Shown one piece after another: positions 20,260-28,975 of a DNA stretch of 64,000 nt. The position numbers were made by a program, and so were the translations under genes. How positions within the stretch are numbered: the first letter of the stretch is position 1; each line of letters opens with the position of its first letter. The notes beneath the pieces are model-generated. The model had not been told where the DNA came from, did not search any database, and worked only from the letters and a program-made list of their open reading frames with translations. This stretch comes from Nocardioides rotundus. GTDB taxonomy: Bacteria; Actinomycetota; Actinomycetes; Propionibacteriales; Nocardioidaceae. The stretch spans positions 1,054,001-1,118,000 of the forward strand of contig NZ_CP082922.1 in the NCBI RefSeq assembly GCF_019931675.1, written 5' to 3'.

Positions 20260-20317
20260 GGCGCCATGATCCCCCGCGCGTCAACCGGCAGCTGAGCGTC
20301 TCACCCCCGGGCGTGCG

Positions 20318-20323
20318 TAGGAT
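20318..20323 (+). promoter_or_regulatory. -10 box TAGGAT, leaderless start of truA
   Basis: TAGGAT ends 6 nt before the truA GTG, so the transcript should begin at or next to the start codon. No Shine-Dalgarno is present. Confidence 0.65.
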
Positions 20324-20329
20324 CGCCGG

Positions 20330-21169
20330 GTGCGCATCCGGCTCGACCTGTCCTACGACGGGACGCACTTCCACGGCTGGGCCACCCAGCCGGGGCTGCG
20401 GACCGTGCAGGGCACCGTGGAGGCCGCGCTGGCGACCGCGCTGCGGGTGCCGGAGGTCGCGCTGACCGTCGCGGGCCGCACCGACACCGGGGTCCACGCC
20501 CGCGGCCAGGTCGTGCATCTCGACGTGGACCCTGGGGTGGTGACCGCGTCGGCGGGGCGGTCGACCGACCCGCCGCTGGAGGCATTGGTACGGCGCCTCG
20601 GCGGGCTCCTGCCCGAGGACGTGCGGGTGCACCGCGCGGTCGAGGCGCCCGAGGGCTTCGACGCTCGCTTCGGTGCGCTGTGGCGCCGCTACGCCTACCG
20701 GATCGCCGACGACCCCGCGGCCGTGGACCCGCTGGAGCGCGGGCACGTGCTGGCCTGGCGCCGGCCGCTGGACGTCGCGGCCATGGACGCCGCCGCGCGG
20801 AGCCTCACCGGAGAGCACGACTTCGCCTCGTTCTGCAAGCGCCGCGAGGGTGCGACGACCGTGCGGACGCTGCTGGACTTCGGCTGGGAGCGCCGCGACG
20901 GGCTCGTGGTGGCGACCGTGCGGGCCGACGCGTTCTGCCACTCCATGGTGCGCTCGCTGGTGGGCTGCTCGATCGCCGTGGGGGAGGGGCGGCGCCCGGT
21001 CGCCTGGGCCGCTGAGGTGCTCGCGGCCGCTCGTCGCGACCCCGCGGTGGTCGTCGTCCCTCCCCACGGGCTGGTGCTGGAGGAGGTCCGCTACCCGCCC
21101 GACGGGGCGCTGGCGGCCCAGGCCGAGCGGGCCCGCGTGGTCCGCACCCTGCCGGAGGAGGAGACGTGA
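20330..21169 (+). CDS. truA: tRNA pseudouridine(38-40) synthase TruA
   Basis: Isomerises U38-U40 in the tRNA anticodon arm. 279 residues from GTG 20330. The catalytic Asp52 lies in [17 protein letters not shown], and [13 protein letters not shown] and [11 protein letters not shown] are further family motifs. In many actinobacteria it directly follows rplQ. Its stop overlaps the next gene's GTG by 4 nt. Confidence 0.96.
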   Translation: MRIRLDLSYDGTHFHGWATQPGLRTVQGTVEAALATALRVPEVALTVAGRTDTGVHARGQVVHLDVDPGVVTASAGRSTDPPLEALVRRLGGLLPEDVRVHRAVEAPEGFDARFGALWRRYAYRIADDPAAVDPLERGHVLAWRRPLDVAAMDAAARSLTGEHDFASFCKRREGATTVRTLLDFGWERRDGLVVATVRADAFCHSMVRSLVGCSIAVGEGRRPVAWAAEVLAAARRDPAVVVVPPHGLVLEEVRYPPDGALAAQAERARVVRTLPEEET

Positions 21170-21762
21170 GCGACCACTACTTCAGCGCGGGCTCCGAGGA
21201 GCCCTTCGACCGGGAGCCCTTCACCGCGGAGGTCTGGGGGCACGAGCTGCCGCTGGCCAGCGGGCCGGGCGTCTTCAGCCGCGGGCACCTCGACCACGCC
21301 ACCGCCGTGCTCTTCCGAGAGACCGAGTCCCCGGTGCAGGGCCGGTTCCTGGACCTGGGGTGCGGGTACGGCGTGATCGGGCTGGCCATCGCGGCCGCCG
21401 TACCCCTCTCCTCGGTGATCGGCGTCGACGTCAACGACCGGGCGATCCTGCTCGCGAACGAGAACGCGAAGGCCCTCGGGCTGTCGGGCAAGTTCATCGC
21501 CTGCCGCGCCGAGCAGGTTCCCAGCGACCAGGTCTTCGACGAGATCTGGACCAACCCGCCGATCCGGATCGGCAAGGAGGCGCTGCACGAGCTGCTGCTC
21601 ACCTGGCTGCCGCGGCTCGCCCCGGAGGGGCGGATGGTCAGCGTGGTCGGCAAGAACCTGGGCGCGGACTCGCTGCAGCGGTGGCTGGGGGAGCAGGGGT
21701 ACCCCACCACCCGGCTCGCCTCGGCCAAGGGCTTCCGGGTGCTGGAGACGCGCCGCGCCTGA
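21166..21762 (+). CDS. Class I SAM methyltransferase, RsmC-like
   Basis: 198 residues. The SAM-binding motif I is [16 protein letters not shown] (about 61-76), the acidic residue ending strand 2 is in GVDVNDRA, and the catalytic NPP motif is at residues 130-132. NPP is typical of N2-guanine methyltransferases such as RsmC, which modifies 16S G1207; the exact target is inferred. It is translationally coupled to truA by a GTGA overlap, which supports an RNA-modification role. Confidence 0.85.
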   Translation: MSDHYFSAGSEEPFDREPFTAEVWGHELPLASGPGVFSRGHLDHATAVLFRETESPVQGRFLDLGCGYGVIGLAIAAAVPLSSVIGVDVNDRAILLANENAKALGLSGKFIACRAEQVPSDQVFDEIWTNPPIRIGKEALHELLLTWLPRLAPEGRMVSVVGKNLGADSLQRWLGEQGYPTTRLASAKGFRVLETRRA

Positions 21763-21806
21763 GCGCCTGTGGATGAGCCCAGCGGGAGCGCTTCGATCCC
21801 GGCAGC

Positions 21807-22670
21807 ATGTCGGGCATGGAGGCAGTGGCGGCGCTGGAGCGGCTCGGGGGCGCCGCCGCCACGGGTCCGCTGCTCGAGCTGGTGACGCGGCGGCGGCTGG
21901 ATGCCGCTGTCCGGAGCGGTGACATCCGGCGGGCTCGGCGCGGCTACTACCTCCTGACCGAGCCGGAGGAGCGCTCCCGTGGCGACGCCGTACGGGTGGG
22001 CGGGACCGTGTCGCATCTCAGCGCGGCGGTGCTGCACGGGTGGGCGGTGAAGTGGCCGACGGAGCGCACCTGGCTGACCGTGCCGCGGGGGCACACGGTG
22101 GCAGCCTCCGGCCTGCACCTCGCCTGGTCCGACCTGCCGCCCGAGCAGGTGGTCGACGGGCGCACGGCTCCGCTGCGCACGGTCCTGGACTGCGCCCGCC
22201 GACTCCCCTTCGACGAGGCGCTCGCCGTCGCGGACTCGGCGCTCCGGGCCGACGCGGTCGGACGCGTAGAGCTGGCGGAGGCGGCTGCGGCACTGCGAGG
22301 CCCCGGCTCCCGTCAGGTGCGCCGGGTCGCCCTGGCCGCCGACGGTCGCGCGGCCAACCCCTTCGAGTCGGTGCTGCGGGCGCTGGCCCTGGAGGCCGCG
22401 ATCGAGGTGGAGCCTCAGGGGGAGGTGAAGGTGCCCGGCTGGACCTTCCACCCCGACCTGGTCGACCGAGACGGGCGTCGCGTCTTTGAGGCGGACTCCT
22501 TCACCTTCCACACCTCCCGCGAGGCCCACGCTCGCGACTGCGTCCGCTACAACGCGCTGACCCTCGCGGGGTGGCGGGTCTTCCGCTTCACCTGGGAGCA
22601 GGTGATGCTCTCGCCGGCCTACGTCCGCAGCGTGCTCGCGGCCCTGGCGGCCGAGCCCGCCGCGGCGTGA
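21807..22670 (+). CDS. AbiEi-like N-terminal / DUF559-like C-terminal protein
   Basis: 287 residues. Residues 1-75 resemble the winged-helix AbiEi antitoxin-type domain (GDIRRARRGYYLLTEPEE). The C-terminal ~100 residues resemble DUF559/Vsr-type nuclease folds (WTFHPDLVDRDGRRVFEADS and RYNALTLAGWRVFRFTWEQV, with D/E residues in nuclease-like spacing). The family is abundant in actinobacteria with no established function. No AbiEii nucleotidyltransferase partner is adjacent. ATG 21816 is an alternative start. The stop codon falls within a long inverted repeat (22669-22750). Confidence 0.75.
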   Translation: MSGMEAVAALERLGGAAATGPLLELVTRRRLDAAVRSGDIRRARRGYYLLTEPEERSRGDAVRVGGTVSHLSAAVLHGWAVKWPTERTWLTVPRGHTVAASGLHLAWSDLPPEQVVDGRTAPLRTVLDCARRLPFDEALAVADSALRADAVGRVELAEAAAALRGPGSRQVRRVALAADGRAANPFESVLRALALEAAIEVEPQGEVKVPGWTFHPDLVDRDGRRVFEADSFTFHTSREAHARDCVRYNALTLAGWRVFRFTWEQVMLSPAYVRSVLAALAAEPAAA

Positions 22671-22750
22671 GCAACTCCACCAATGGCGGCCCTTGACCGC
22701 CGTACTCCTGCTGGAACGGGATGGGAGAGCGCCCATTGGTGGAGTTGCTC
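22669..22750. repeat. 82-bp element bounded by perfect 18-bp inverted repeats
   Basis: GAGCAACTCCACCAATGG (22669-22686) is exactly complementary to 22733-22750. The 46-nt interior has its own small hairpin, GGCGG/CCGCC. It overlaps the stop codon of the AbiEi-like gene and ends 51 bp before the ABC-F start. It could be a terminator, a structured RNA or a small non-autonomous mobile (MITE/REP-like) element. Confidence 0.75.
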
Positions 22751-22801
22751 GCGCGGAAACCCGGATGCGGGCGAGGGCGGCGGCGGGGAGAATGCTCGCC
22801 C

Positions 22802-24442
22802 GTGGGTCATGTGGATGTTGCCGGGGTGCGGTTCGACCTGCCCGACGGGCGGGTGCTGCTCGACGAGGTGTCGTTCCGGGTCGGCGACGGCGCCAAGGTG
22901 GCGCTGGTCGGGGCCAACGGGGCGGGCAAGACGACGCTGCTGCGGATCGTCACCGGCGACCTGGCCCCGCACGCCGGCGCGGTCACCCGCAGCGGCGGGC
23001 TCGGGGTGATGCGGCAGTTCGTCGGGCACGGCGCGCCGGGGGAGACCGTGCACGACCTGCTGCTCTCGGTCGCCCCGCCGCGGGTACGACGCGCCGCGGC
23101 CGAGGTGGACCGGGTCGAGCTGCTGCTGATGGACACCGACGACGAGGCGACCCAGATGTCCTACGCGACCGCGCTGGCGGAGTACGCCGACGCCGGGGGC
23201 TACGACTTCGAGGTCACGTGGGACGTGTGCACCACCGCGGCGATGGGGGTGCCCTTCGACCGGGCGCGGCACCGCTCGCTGGACACGCTCAGCGGCGGGG
23301 AGCAGAAGCGGCTGGTGCTGGAGTACCTCCTCGCCGGGCCGGACGAGGTGCTGCTGCTCGACGAGCCGGACAACTACCTCGATGTGCCGGGCAAGATGTG
23401 GCTGGAGCGCCGGATCCGCGAGTCGGCCAAGACCATCCTGTTCATCTCCCACGACCGCGAGCTGCTCAACAACACCGCCACCCGGATCGTCACGGTCGAG
23501 CTGGGCGGCGCGGGCAACCGGGTGTGGACGCATCCCGGCGGGTTCGCGTCGTACCACGAGGCGAGGCGCGACCGGTTCGCCCGCTTCGAGGAGCTGCGCC
23601 GCCGCTGGGACGAGGAGCACGCGAAGCTGCGCGCCCAGATGCTGATGTACAAGCAGAAGGCGGCCTACAACTCCGACATGGCCAGCCGCTACCGGGCGGC
23701 GCAGACCCGGCTGCGGCGGTTCGAGGACGCCGGCCCGCCGACCGAGCAGCCGCGCGAGCAGCAGGTCTCGATGCGGCTGCGCGGCGGCCGCACCGGCAAG
23801 CGCGCGGTGATCTGCGAGGGGCTGGAGCTGACCGGGCTGATGCGGTCCTTCCACCTCGAGGTCTGGTACGGCGAGCGCGTGGCGATCCTCGGCTCGAACG
23901 GCTCCGGGAAGAGCCACTTCCTGCGGCTGTTGGCCGGGGACGAGGCGGGCCCGGTGGAGCACACCGGGGTGGCGCGGCTGGGTGCGCGCGTGCGGCCGGG
24001 CTGGTTCGTGCAGACCCACGACCATCCCGAGCTGGTGGGGCGCACCCTGCTGGAGATCCTGCACCGCGGGGACGAGCACCGCGACGGGATGGGCCGGGAG
24101 CAGGCGAGCCGGGTGCTGGACCGATACGAGCTCGCGGTCGCGGGGGAGCAGCGGTTCGAGAACCTCTCCGGCGGCCAGCAGGCGCGCTTCCAGATCCTGT
24201 TGCTGGAGCTCTCCGGCGCGACCCTGCTCCTGCTGGACGAGCCGACCGACAACCTGGACGTGCAGTCCGCGGAGGCGCTCGAGGCCGGGCTCGAGGCGTT
24301 CGAGGGGACCGTGCTCGCGGTGACCCACGACCGCTGGTTCGCCCGGGACTTCGACCGGTTCCTGGTCTTCGGCGCCGACGGCGGGGTCTATGAGTCCGAC
24401 GTACCGGTCTGGGACGAGGGGCGCGTCCAGCGAGCCCGGTGA
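22802..24442 (+). CDS. ABC-F family ATPase
   Basis: 546 residues with two ABC domains and no membrane segments. Walker A1 is GANGAGKTT (37-45), followed by signature LSGGEQKR and Walker B VLLLDEPDNYLD. The second domain has GSNGSGKSHF, LSGGQQAR and LLLLDEPTDNLD. The Asp-Asn after DEP is unusual in the first Walker B (DEPDNYLD rather than DEPTNHLD). ABC-F proteins act on ribosomes (translation factors or antibiotic protection); substrate unknown here. GTG 22802 is chosen because earlier in-frame codons lie inside the inverted repeat. Confidence 0.9.
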   Translation: MGHVDVAGVRFDLPDGRVLLDEVSFRVGDGAKVALVGANGAGKTTLLRIVTGDLAPHAGAVTRSGGLGVMRQFVGHGAPGETVHDLLLSVAPPRVRRAAAEVDRVELLLMDTDDEATQMSYATALAEYADAGGYDFEVTWDVCTTAAMGVPFDRARHRSLDTLSGGEQKRLVLEYLLAGPDEVLLLDEPDNYLDVPGKMWLERRIRESAKTILFISHDRELLNNTATRIVTVELGGAGNRVWTHPGGFASYHEARRDRFARFEELRRRWDEEHAKLRAQMLMYKQKAAYNSDMASRYRAAQTRLRRFEDAGPPTEQPREQQVSMRLRGGRTGKRAVICEGLELTGLMRSFHLEVWYGERVAILGSNGSGKSHFLRLLAGDEAGPVEHTGVARLGARVRPGWFVQTHDHPELVGRTLLEILHRGDEHRDGMGREQASRVLDRYELAVAGEQRFENLSGGQQARFQILLLELSGATLLLLDEPTDNLDVQSAEALEAGLEAFEGTVLAVTHDRWFARDFDRFLVFGADGGVYESDVPVWDEGRVQRAR

Positions 24443-24482
24443 GGCCCTTGTCGTGACCGGGGCCACATGGAAGCCTCTGCCC

Positions 24483-26075
24483 ATGACTCTCCCGGCGCCT
24501 CCCTCCGACCCCCGTTTCCTCGACGACCTCCCCGCCCACTGGGCGCGCGAGACGCCCGATGCGGAGGCGGTGACCTACCTGTCCCGTACGTTCACGTGGG
24601 CGGAGTGGGACGACCGCATCCGCCGGCTGGCCGGGGTGCTGGCCGAGCTCGGCGTCGGGCGCGGCGACGTGGTGGCCTTCCTGGACAAGAACCACGTGGC
24701 CTGCGTGGAGACCACGATGGCGGCCGGGTCGCTGGGGGCGGCCAACGCGATCATCAACTTCCGGCTGGCGGCGGACGAGATCGACTACGCCGTGAACGAC
24801 TCCGGGGCGAAGGTGCTCATCGTCGGCACCGAGCTGCTGCCGCAGATCGAGAAGGTGCGGGACAGGCTGACGAACGTCGAGCACATCATCGAGGTCACGC
24901 CCGAGGGCGGGGAGGGCGACGACTACGAGTCCCGCCTGGCCGCGGCGACGCCGATGGAGCGGCCGGCGGAGGTCGACCCCGAGGACACTGTGCTGGTGAT
25001 GTACTCCAGCGGCACGACCGGCTATCCCAAGGGCGTCATGCTCAGCCACCGCAACATGCTGGCCCACACCCGCAACGCGCACCACGGCTGGGAGTTCGAG
25101 CCCGGCGACAAGTCGATGGTCTCGATGCCGCTGTTCCACGTCGGCGGCAGCTCCTACGTGCTGTTCTCCATCCACGACGGCATCCCGTCGTACATGACCC
25201 GCGACGCCGACGGCGACCAGCTGGCGGGCGCGATCATCGCCGGCGCCAACCGGACGTTCCTGGTGCCCGCGGTGCTCGCGCAGGTGCTGCAGTCGGGGGA
25301 GCAGGGGGTCGCGCTGTTCGGGCGGCTGCGCACCTATACGTACGGCGCCGCCCCGATGCCGCCGCCACTGCTGCGGGCGGCGATGAAGGCGTGGCCGGAC
25401 ACGGACTTCATCCAGGTCTACGGGCTGACCGAGGTGGCCGGCGTCGCGACGAACCTGCTGGCCGAGGACCACCGGACCGCGGAGGCCGACGGGCACCCCG
25501 AGCGGCTGCTCAGCGCCGGGAGGGCGCTGCCGGAGTGCGAGGTGCGGATCGTCGACCCGGGGAGCGGCGAGGACGTGCCGACCGGCGAGCCCGGAGAGAT
25601 CTGGATGCGGACGCCGCAGCTGATGAAGGGCTACCTCGGCAAGCCGGAGGCCACGGCGGAGGTGGTCACCGAGGACGGCTGGTTCCGCACCGGCGATCTC
25701 GGCCGGATGGACGCCGACGGCTACGTCTTCGTCGAGGACCGGCTCAAGGACATGATCATCTCCGGTGGGGAGAACATCTACTCACCCGAGGTCGAACGGG
25801 TGCTCGCCGAGCACCCGGCCGTGGCGGAGGTCGCCGTGATCGGCGTCCCCGACGACCGGTGGGGCGAGTCGGTGAAGGCGGTCCTCTCGCTCAAGCCGGA
25901 CACGTCGGCCACGGAGTCCGAGCTGATCGACTACGCCCGCGAGCGCCTGGCCCACTACAAGGCGCCGAAGTCGGTCGACGTCCTGGACGCGCTCCCGCGC
26001 AACCCCACCGGGAAGATCCTCAAGCGCGACCTGCGCAAGCCCTACTGGGACGAGCGGGGCGGCCGGAGCGGGTGA
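24483..26075 (+). CDS. Acyl-CoA synthetase (AMP-forming, ANL superfamily)
   Basis: 530 residues. The P-loop-like adenylate motif MYSSGTTGYPKGVMLSH begins at about 173. The core motif YGLTEVAG and the hinge GWFRTGDLGRMDADGYVFVE follow. The catalytic lysine lies in PRNPTGKILKRDLR near the C-terminus. It activates a carboxylic (probably fatty) acid as acyl-AMP and then acyl-CoA; chain length cannot be told. The next gene's possible GTG overlaps the stop. ATG 24483 is preferred because the preceding in-frame codons overlap the ABC-F end. Confidence 0.92.
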   Translation: MTLPAPPSDPRFLDDLPAHWARETPDAEAVTYLSRTFTWAEWDDRIRRLAGVLAELGVGRGDVVAFLDKNHVACVETTMAAGSLGAANAIINFRLAADEIDYAVNDSGAKVLIVGTELLPQIEKVRDRLTNVEHIIEVTPEGGEGDDYESRLAAATPMERPAEVDPEDTVLVMYSSGTTGYPKGVMLSHRNMLAHTRNAHHGWEFEPGDKSMVSMPLFHVGGSSYVLFSIHDGIPSYMTRDADGDQLAGAIIAGANRTFLVPAVLAQVLQSGEQGVALFGRLRTYTYGAAPMPPPLLRAAMKAWPDTDFIQVYGLTEVAGVATNLLAEDHRTAEADGHPERLLSAGRALPECEVRIVDPGSGEDVPTGEPGEIWMRTPQLMKGYLGKPEATAEVVTEDGWFRTGDLGRMDADGYVFVEDRLKDMIISGGENIYSPEVERVLAEHPAVAEVAVIGVPDDRWGESVKAVLSLKPDTSATESELIDYARERLAHYKAPKSVDVLDALPRNPTGKILKRDLRKPYWDERGGRSG

Positions 26076-27451
26076 GTCGCGACGCTGATGTCACCCATGG
26101 TCGCGGCTTGGCCGAGCGTGTGGGCGTGACTGAGCTGCCGTGGAGGCTTCGTGGCCTGGTGCGGGTCGTGGTTCTCGTGCTGGCGGTGACGTCGGTGTTG
26201 GTGGCGTCCTGGCCGGCTGGTGCCGCACCGAGTGGAGGTGTCGGCGGGGGATGTGCGTGTGCGTCGACATCGGGCGGGTCGCCGTACGCCGTTGTCCGCA
26301 CGGTCGATGGGTCGTGGGAGCGTGGGGCCCTCAAGGACACCGACGGCCAGGGTGAGACCCGGGCGACCTACGGGTACACCGCCTATGGCAACCCCGAGGC
26401 CAAGACCACCACGGGGGAGGACCAGCTCGACGCCGACGGGTCGCTGCCCGATGACCCGGTCAACCCGCTGCAGTACCAGGCGCAGCGGTTGAATCCCGCG
26501 ACCGGGGACTATGACACCGGGTTCCGCAACTACGCGCCCGGGATCAACCGGTTCCTGTCCCGGGACATGTACAACGGCGCCCTGCCCGACGCCCAGCTCG
26601 GCACCGACCCCTGGAACACCAACCGGTACACCTTCACCGGCGGCAACCCGCTGACTTACGCCGACCTCGACGGGCACAAGGCAGAGAGCGGTGGGGTCGG
26701 TTACAACACCGAGTATTACAAGCCGCCCAGTGATGATGGGTGGGGGCAGGCTCGCGGCAGATTCCCGCAGGCTGGCGATGGACCAAGCGGGGTAGACCGA
26801 GCGATTGAGGGTTTCACCCAAGGCGCCACGGACACGGTCAAGTCGGCGGCTAAATTCGCTGCCGATACCGTCAAGGTTCCCTTCTCGGCACAAGCCCGAG
26901 ACCGGATGAAGGAGCGGGGAGCCAACGCCTGGTACGCCGCCACGAACCCGATCGAGACCGTCAAGAACACCATCGCATCCTGCACCGGCTGGGCAGCCGC
27001 CCAATGCGCTGGATCCCTGGCCGTAGGCCTCGGCCCCGCCGGGCTCGGGAAGAAGCTCCTCTCCCAAACAGGGCACCGGCGTGGGGACTCCGAACCAAAG
27101 GAGGCCGCAGACACGGGTCCACTGGCCCTGCCCATTGGACCGTGGGGTCAGCGAGTCGTAGATGCGCGCAACAAGCTCCCCAGCAGTTGGGGCCCAGGGC
27201 TCCCGAACAGCAAGAAGGTTGGGACTCGGTGGTTCGACCCTGCCGCGCCGAAGGCGAACGGCGTCCGAATCGATCAAGGTAGCCCCGGGTCGCTGTATCC
27301 AAGTCAGCAAGTCGATCACGTCATCGTCCGCAGCGGCGGCAATGTGCTCGGACCCGACGGCCTGCCGATCACCGGCAGCATCAAGCAGAACCCACAGGCA
27401 CACATCCCGCTCGACGACTGGCTCTCGTGGTCATCATGGAACGCACCATGA
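26072..27451 (+). CDS. Truncated RHS-repeat protein with C-terminal toxin-like tip
   Basis: About 459 residues from GTG 26072; GTG 26126 is an alternative that gives a cleaner signal peptide. The N-terminus is a hydrophobic secretion signal (VVVLVLAVTSVLVASWPAGA). Within ~50 residues it passes straight into the terminal RHS core: TYGYTAYGNPEAKTTT, then YDTGFRNYAPGINRFLSRD and FTGGNPLTYADLDGH. Full RHS toxins usually run 1500-2500 residues, so nearly all of the shell is missing. After the core comes a ~210-residue tip ending QVDHVIVRSGGNVLG and AHIPLDDWLSWSSWNAP, a form I associate with polymorphic toxin tips, family not named with confidence. The stop overlaps the next ATG (ATGA). AT content is higher than in neighbours. 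Confidence 0.8.
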   Translation: MSRDADVTHGRGLAERVGVTELPWRLRGLVRVVVLVLAVTSVLVASWPAGAAPSGGVGGGCACASTSGGSPYAVVRTVDGSWERGALKDTDGQGETRATYGYTAYGNPEAKTTTGEDQLDADGSLPDDPVNPLQYQAQRLNPATGDYDTGFRNYAPGINRFLSRDMYNGALPDAQLGTDPWNTNRYTFTGGNPLTYADLDGHKAESGGVGYNTEYYKPPSDDGWGQARGRFPQAGDGPSGVDRAIEGFTQGATDTVKSAAKFAADTVKVPFSAQARDRMKERGANAWYAATNPIETVKNTIASCTGWAAAQCAGSLAVGLGPAGLGKKLLSQTGHRRGDSEPKEAADTGPLALPIGPWGQRVVDARNKLPSSWGPGLPNSKKVGTRWFDPAAPKANGVRIDQGSPGSLYPSQQVDHVIVRSGGNVLGPDGLPITGSIKQNPQAHIPLDDWLSWSSWNAP

Positions 27452-27825
27452 GCAGCCGTGTCGAGTTCCCGAGTATGAGGGCCGAAGTAATTGAAGCGCT
27501 TCGGGCGCTCAGCGACCCCGAGTACCAATCTGCGACTTGGGGACGGTACGAACCGGGTGTCGACTATTACGACGACCTGGACCTGAACGTCCACATCCTC
27601 TACGACGACACTCAGGTGCTACCCGACCCCGAGACGGCAGTCTCTCAGGTCATTCATGAATCCGAAGTGCCTGCCTTGCGGGCCGTTGAGGCGTCCCTTG
27701 GGCCAATGATTCGGGATCTCGGAGACGCCCCTGACGTGGTCTACACTAGCGACCCGCGATGGGCTGGCGTCATCGATGCAGCGCGGGCGGCACTCGTGGT
27801 CATGCAGGGCTTCGAAGGACCTTGA
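27448..27825 (+). CDS. SCO4402-family protein, probable cognate immunity protein
   Basis: 125 residues from ATG 27448 (MSSRVEFPSMRAEVIEALRA), which overlaps the RHS stop as ATGA; longer in-frame starts lie inside the toxin tip. The pattern MRAEVIEALRALSDPEYQ... DDLDLNVHILYDDT... LPDPE matches SCO4402-type small proteins often found next to RHS or similar toxins. It is probably a cytosolic inhibitor of the upstream tip, by position and family. A diverged homologue follows immediately. Confidence 0.75.
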   Translation: MSSRVEFPSMRAEVIEALRALSDPEYQSATWGRYEPGVDYYDDLDLNVHILYDDTQVLPDPETAVSQVIHESEVPALRAVEASLGPMIRDLGDAPDVVYTSDPRWAGVIDAARAALVVMQGFEGP

Positions 27826-27827
27826 GC

Positions 27828-28283
27828 ATGAGGCGTTTCATGGTTGATGCTGTGGCGATCACCACTGCCTTGCTCGGTGCAGTCGGTCCGGGACCGGCGA
27901 TCGCCGTGAGTGGAAAACCTGGGGGTCCTGGAATGGGCTCTGACAAGCACCTCGCAACCCCGTGGCTGCGAACGCAAGTCGCGGAAGCGCTGCGGCTACT
28001 CGCCAACGCGGACTGGCTGATCACCCGCTTGGGCATCGACGGATCTGGATCCGAGGCCCTGGATCGCGTGTTGGATCTGCTCGATGACACGGGTGCCGTC
28101 GATGAGCCTCAGCGTCAGGTCGGTGCGTTTTACCTTGACGCCGAGGTCGCGTACGCGCGCTCATTGGGTCGCGCGCTCGACGGAGCCTTAGGTAGTAACG
28201 ACCCAGGTCGGTGGACCGAGGTCAGTCGTGCTGCCGAGCACCTTCTGGCGATGCTGGACCGTTCGGACGAGATTAGTCGATGA
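27828..28283 (+). CDS. Second SCO4402-like protein, putative orphan immunity
   Basis: 151 residues from ATG 27828, or 116 from ATG 27933 (MGSDKHLATPWLRTQVAEAL). From about residue 45 it aligns by eye with the preceding protein: LRTQVAEALRLLANADWL, then LDRVLDLLDDTGAVDEP, then DAEVAYARSLGRALDGAL. The first 26 residues read like a signal peptide (ITTALLGAVGPGPAIAV), which would be odd for an immunity protein, so the shorter start is plausible. It probably protects against a toxin whose gene is gone. Confidence 0.6.
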   Translation: MRRFMVDAVAITTALLGAVGPGPAIAVSGKPGGPGMGSDKHLATPWLRTQVAEALRLLANADWLITRLGIDGSGSEALDRVLDLLDDTGAVDEPQRQVGAFYLDAEVAYARSLGRALDGALGSNDPGRWTEVSRAAEHLLAMLDRSDEISR

Positions 28284-28574
28284 CTCGGATCGGGGGTTGC
28301 GGGCGCTGTGGGCATAGCTGATGAGGGCCCCGTGGGCGCCGAAAGGCGTCTGGTCATCGCAAGCCGTCGCTATGGTCATATCGACCTAGCGAACGGCGGC
28401 TATGTCCTCGCGGCCGGTGAGTTCCGCGTGGTCAGAGGTGAGGTGCGCACAATCAACAACGCGTCGGATCACTACAAGCCGTTCGGGTCCAGTGCGCAGG
28501 CGGCAGCGGAGGAGGCGTTCGGAGCCTCTGGCCTCACTGTCCGCCCTGGCGCCTACTCGGAGGTTGTGCCATGA
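28284..28574 (+). pseudogene. Orphan toxin C-terminal tip fragment
   Basis: The open frame follows directly after the previous gene's TGA in the same frame. A GTG at 28308 could start an 88-residue product, but no ribosome site is visible. The sequence RRYGHIDLANGGYVLAAGEF, then INNASDHYKP, then GASGLTVRPGAYSEVV resembles the tail module of many actinobacterial polymorphic toxins (pattern H-x-D-L...GAGE...N-x-S-x-H-Y-x-P). No shell or trafficking domain remains. The stop overlaps the next ATG (ATGA), as for the RHS gene and its partner. Confidence 0.55.
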
Positions 28575-28954
28575 GCGAACTGACACCGGATGCCGAACTG
28601 ACCGAACTGCTTGACGCTATCGCTAGGGCGGCCGAGCTTTCGGTTGGCGTGGATACGTTCGAGCACTTGCTCCTCGACCTGCTTGCGCTGCTCGAGTCGG
28701 GCCGAGTCGCACGCCCCGTCGCGATCGCGGAGCTAAGGCGTCTGGGAACCGATTGGCTGTGGGGAGCCGTGGAGGCGCTCGAGTTCACCATGCGTAGACT
28801 GCGCTGGCCCGAGGTTCGAGAAGCCCTCGAGTCGCATCGCTTGCGGGGGGCGGATTTCCGCACTCGAACCCTCGCGTCTCAAGTGTTGGAGGTATACCAA
28901 GACGACTGGCCAGCGGGTGAGATCTACGAGTCGTACCGGCGGGGCGATTCGTGA
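28571..28954 (+). CDS. Hypothetical protein, putative immunity partner of the orphan tip
   Basis: 127 residues, mostly helical, rich in Leu, Arg and Glu (LLLDLLALLESGRVARPVAI, then LRRLGTDWLWGAVEALEFTM). I do not recognise a family. The immunity role is inferred only from the ATGA overlap with a toxin-tip fragment. The C-terminus YRRGDS resembles the GDS end of the 29273 protein, and both genes are followed by copies of the same diverged repeat. Confidence 0.6.
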   Translation: MSELTPDAELTELLDAIARAAELSVGVDTFEHLLLDLLALLESGRVARPVAIAELRRLGTDWLWGAVEALEFTMRRLRWPEVREALESHRLRGADFRTRTLASQVLEVYQDDWPAGEIYESYRRGDS

Positions 28955-28975
28955 ACCCCTGCAAGTCTTCGAGAC

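Noticed and set aside
18611..21067. An 818-codon minus-strand frame overlapping the flavoprotein and truA
   Set aside because: Composition is Arg/Gly/Pro shadow of the real genes, with no recognisable domain.
24467..26071. N-terminal extension of the RHS frame across the acyl-CoA synthetase gene
   Set aside because: It is an out-of-frame shadow of the ligase, and RHS-like and signal sequences begin only after 26072.
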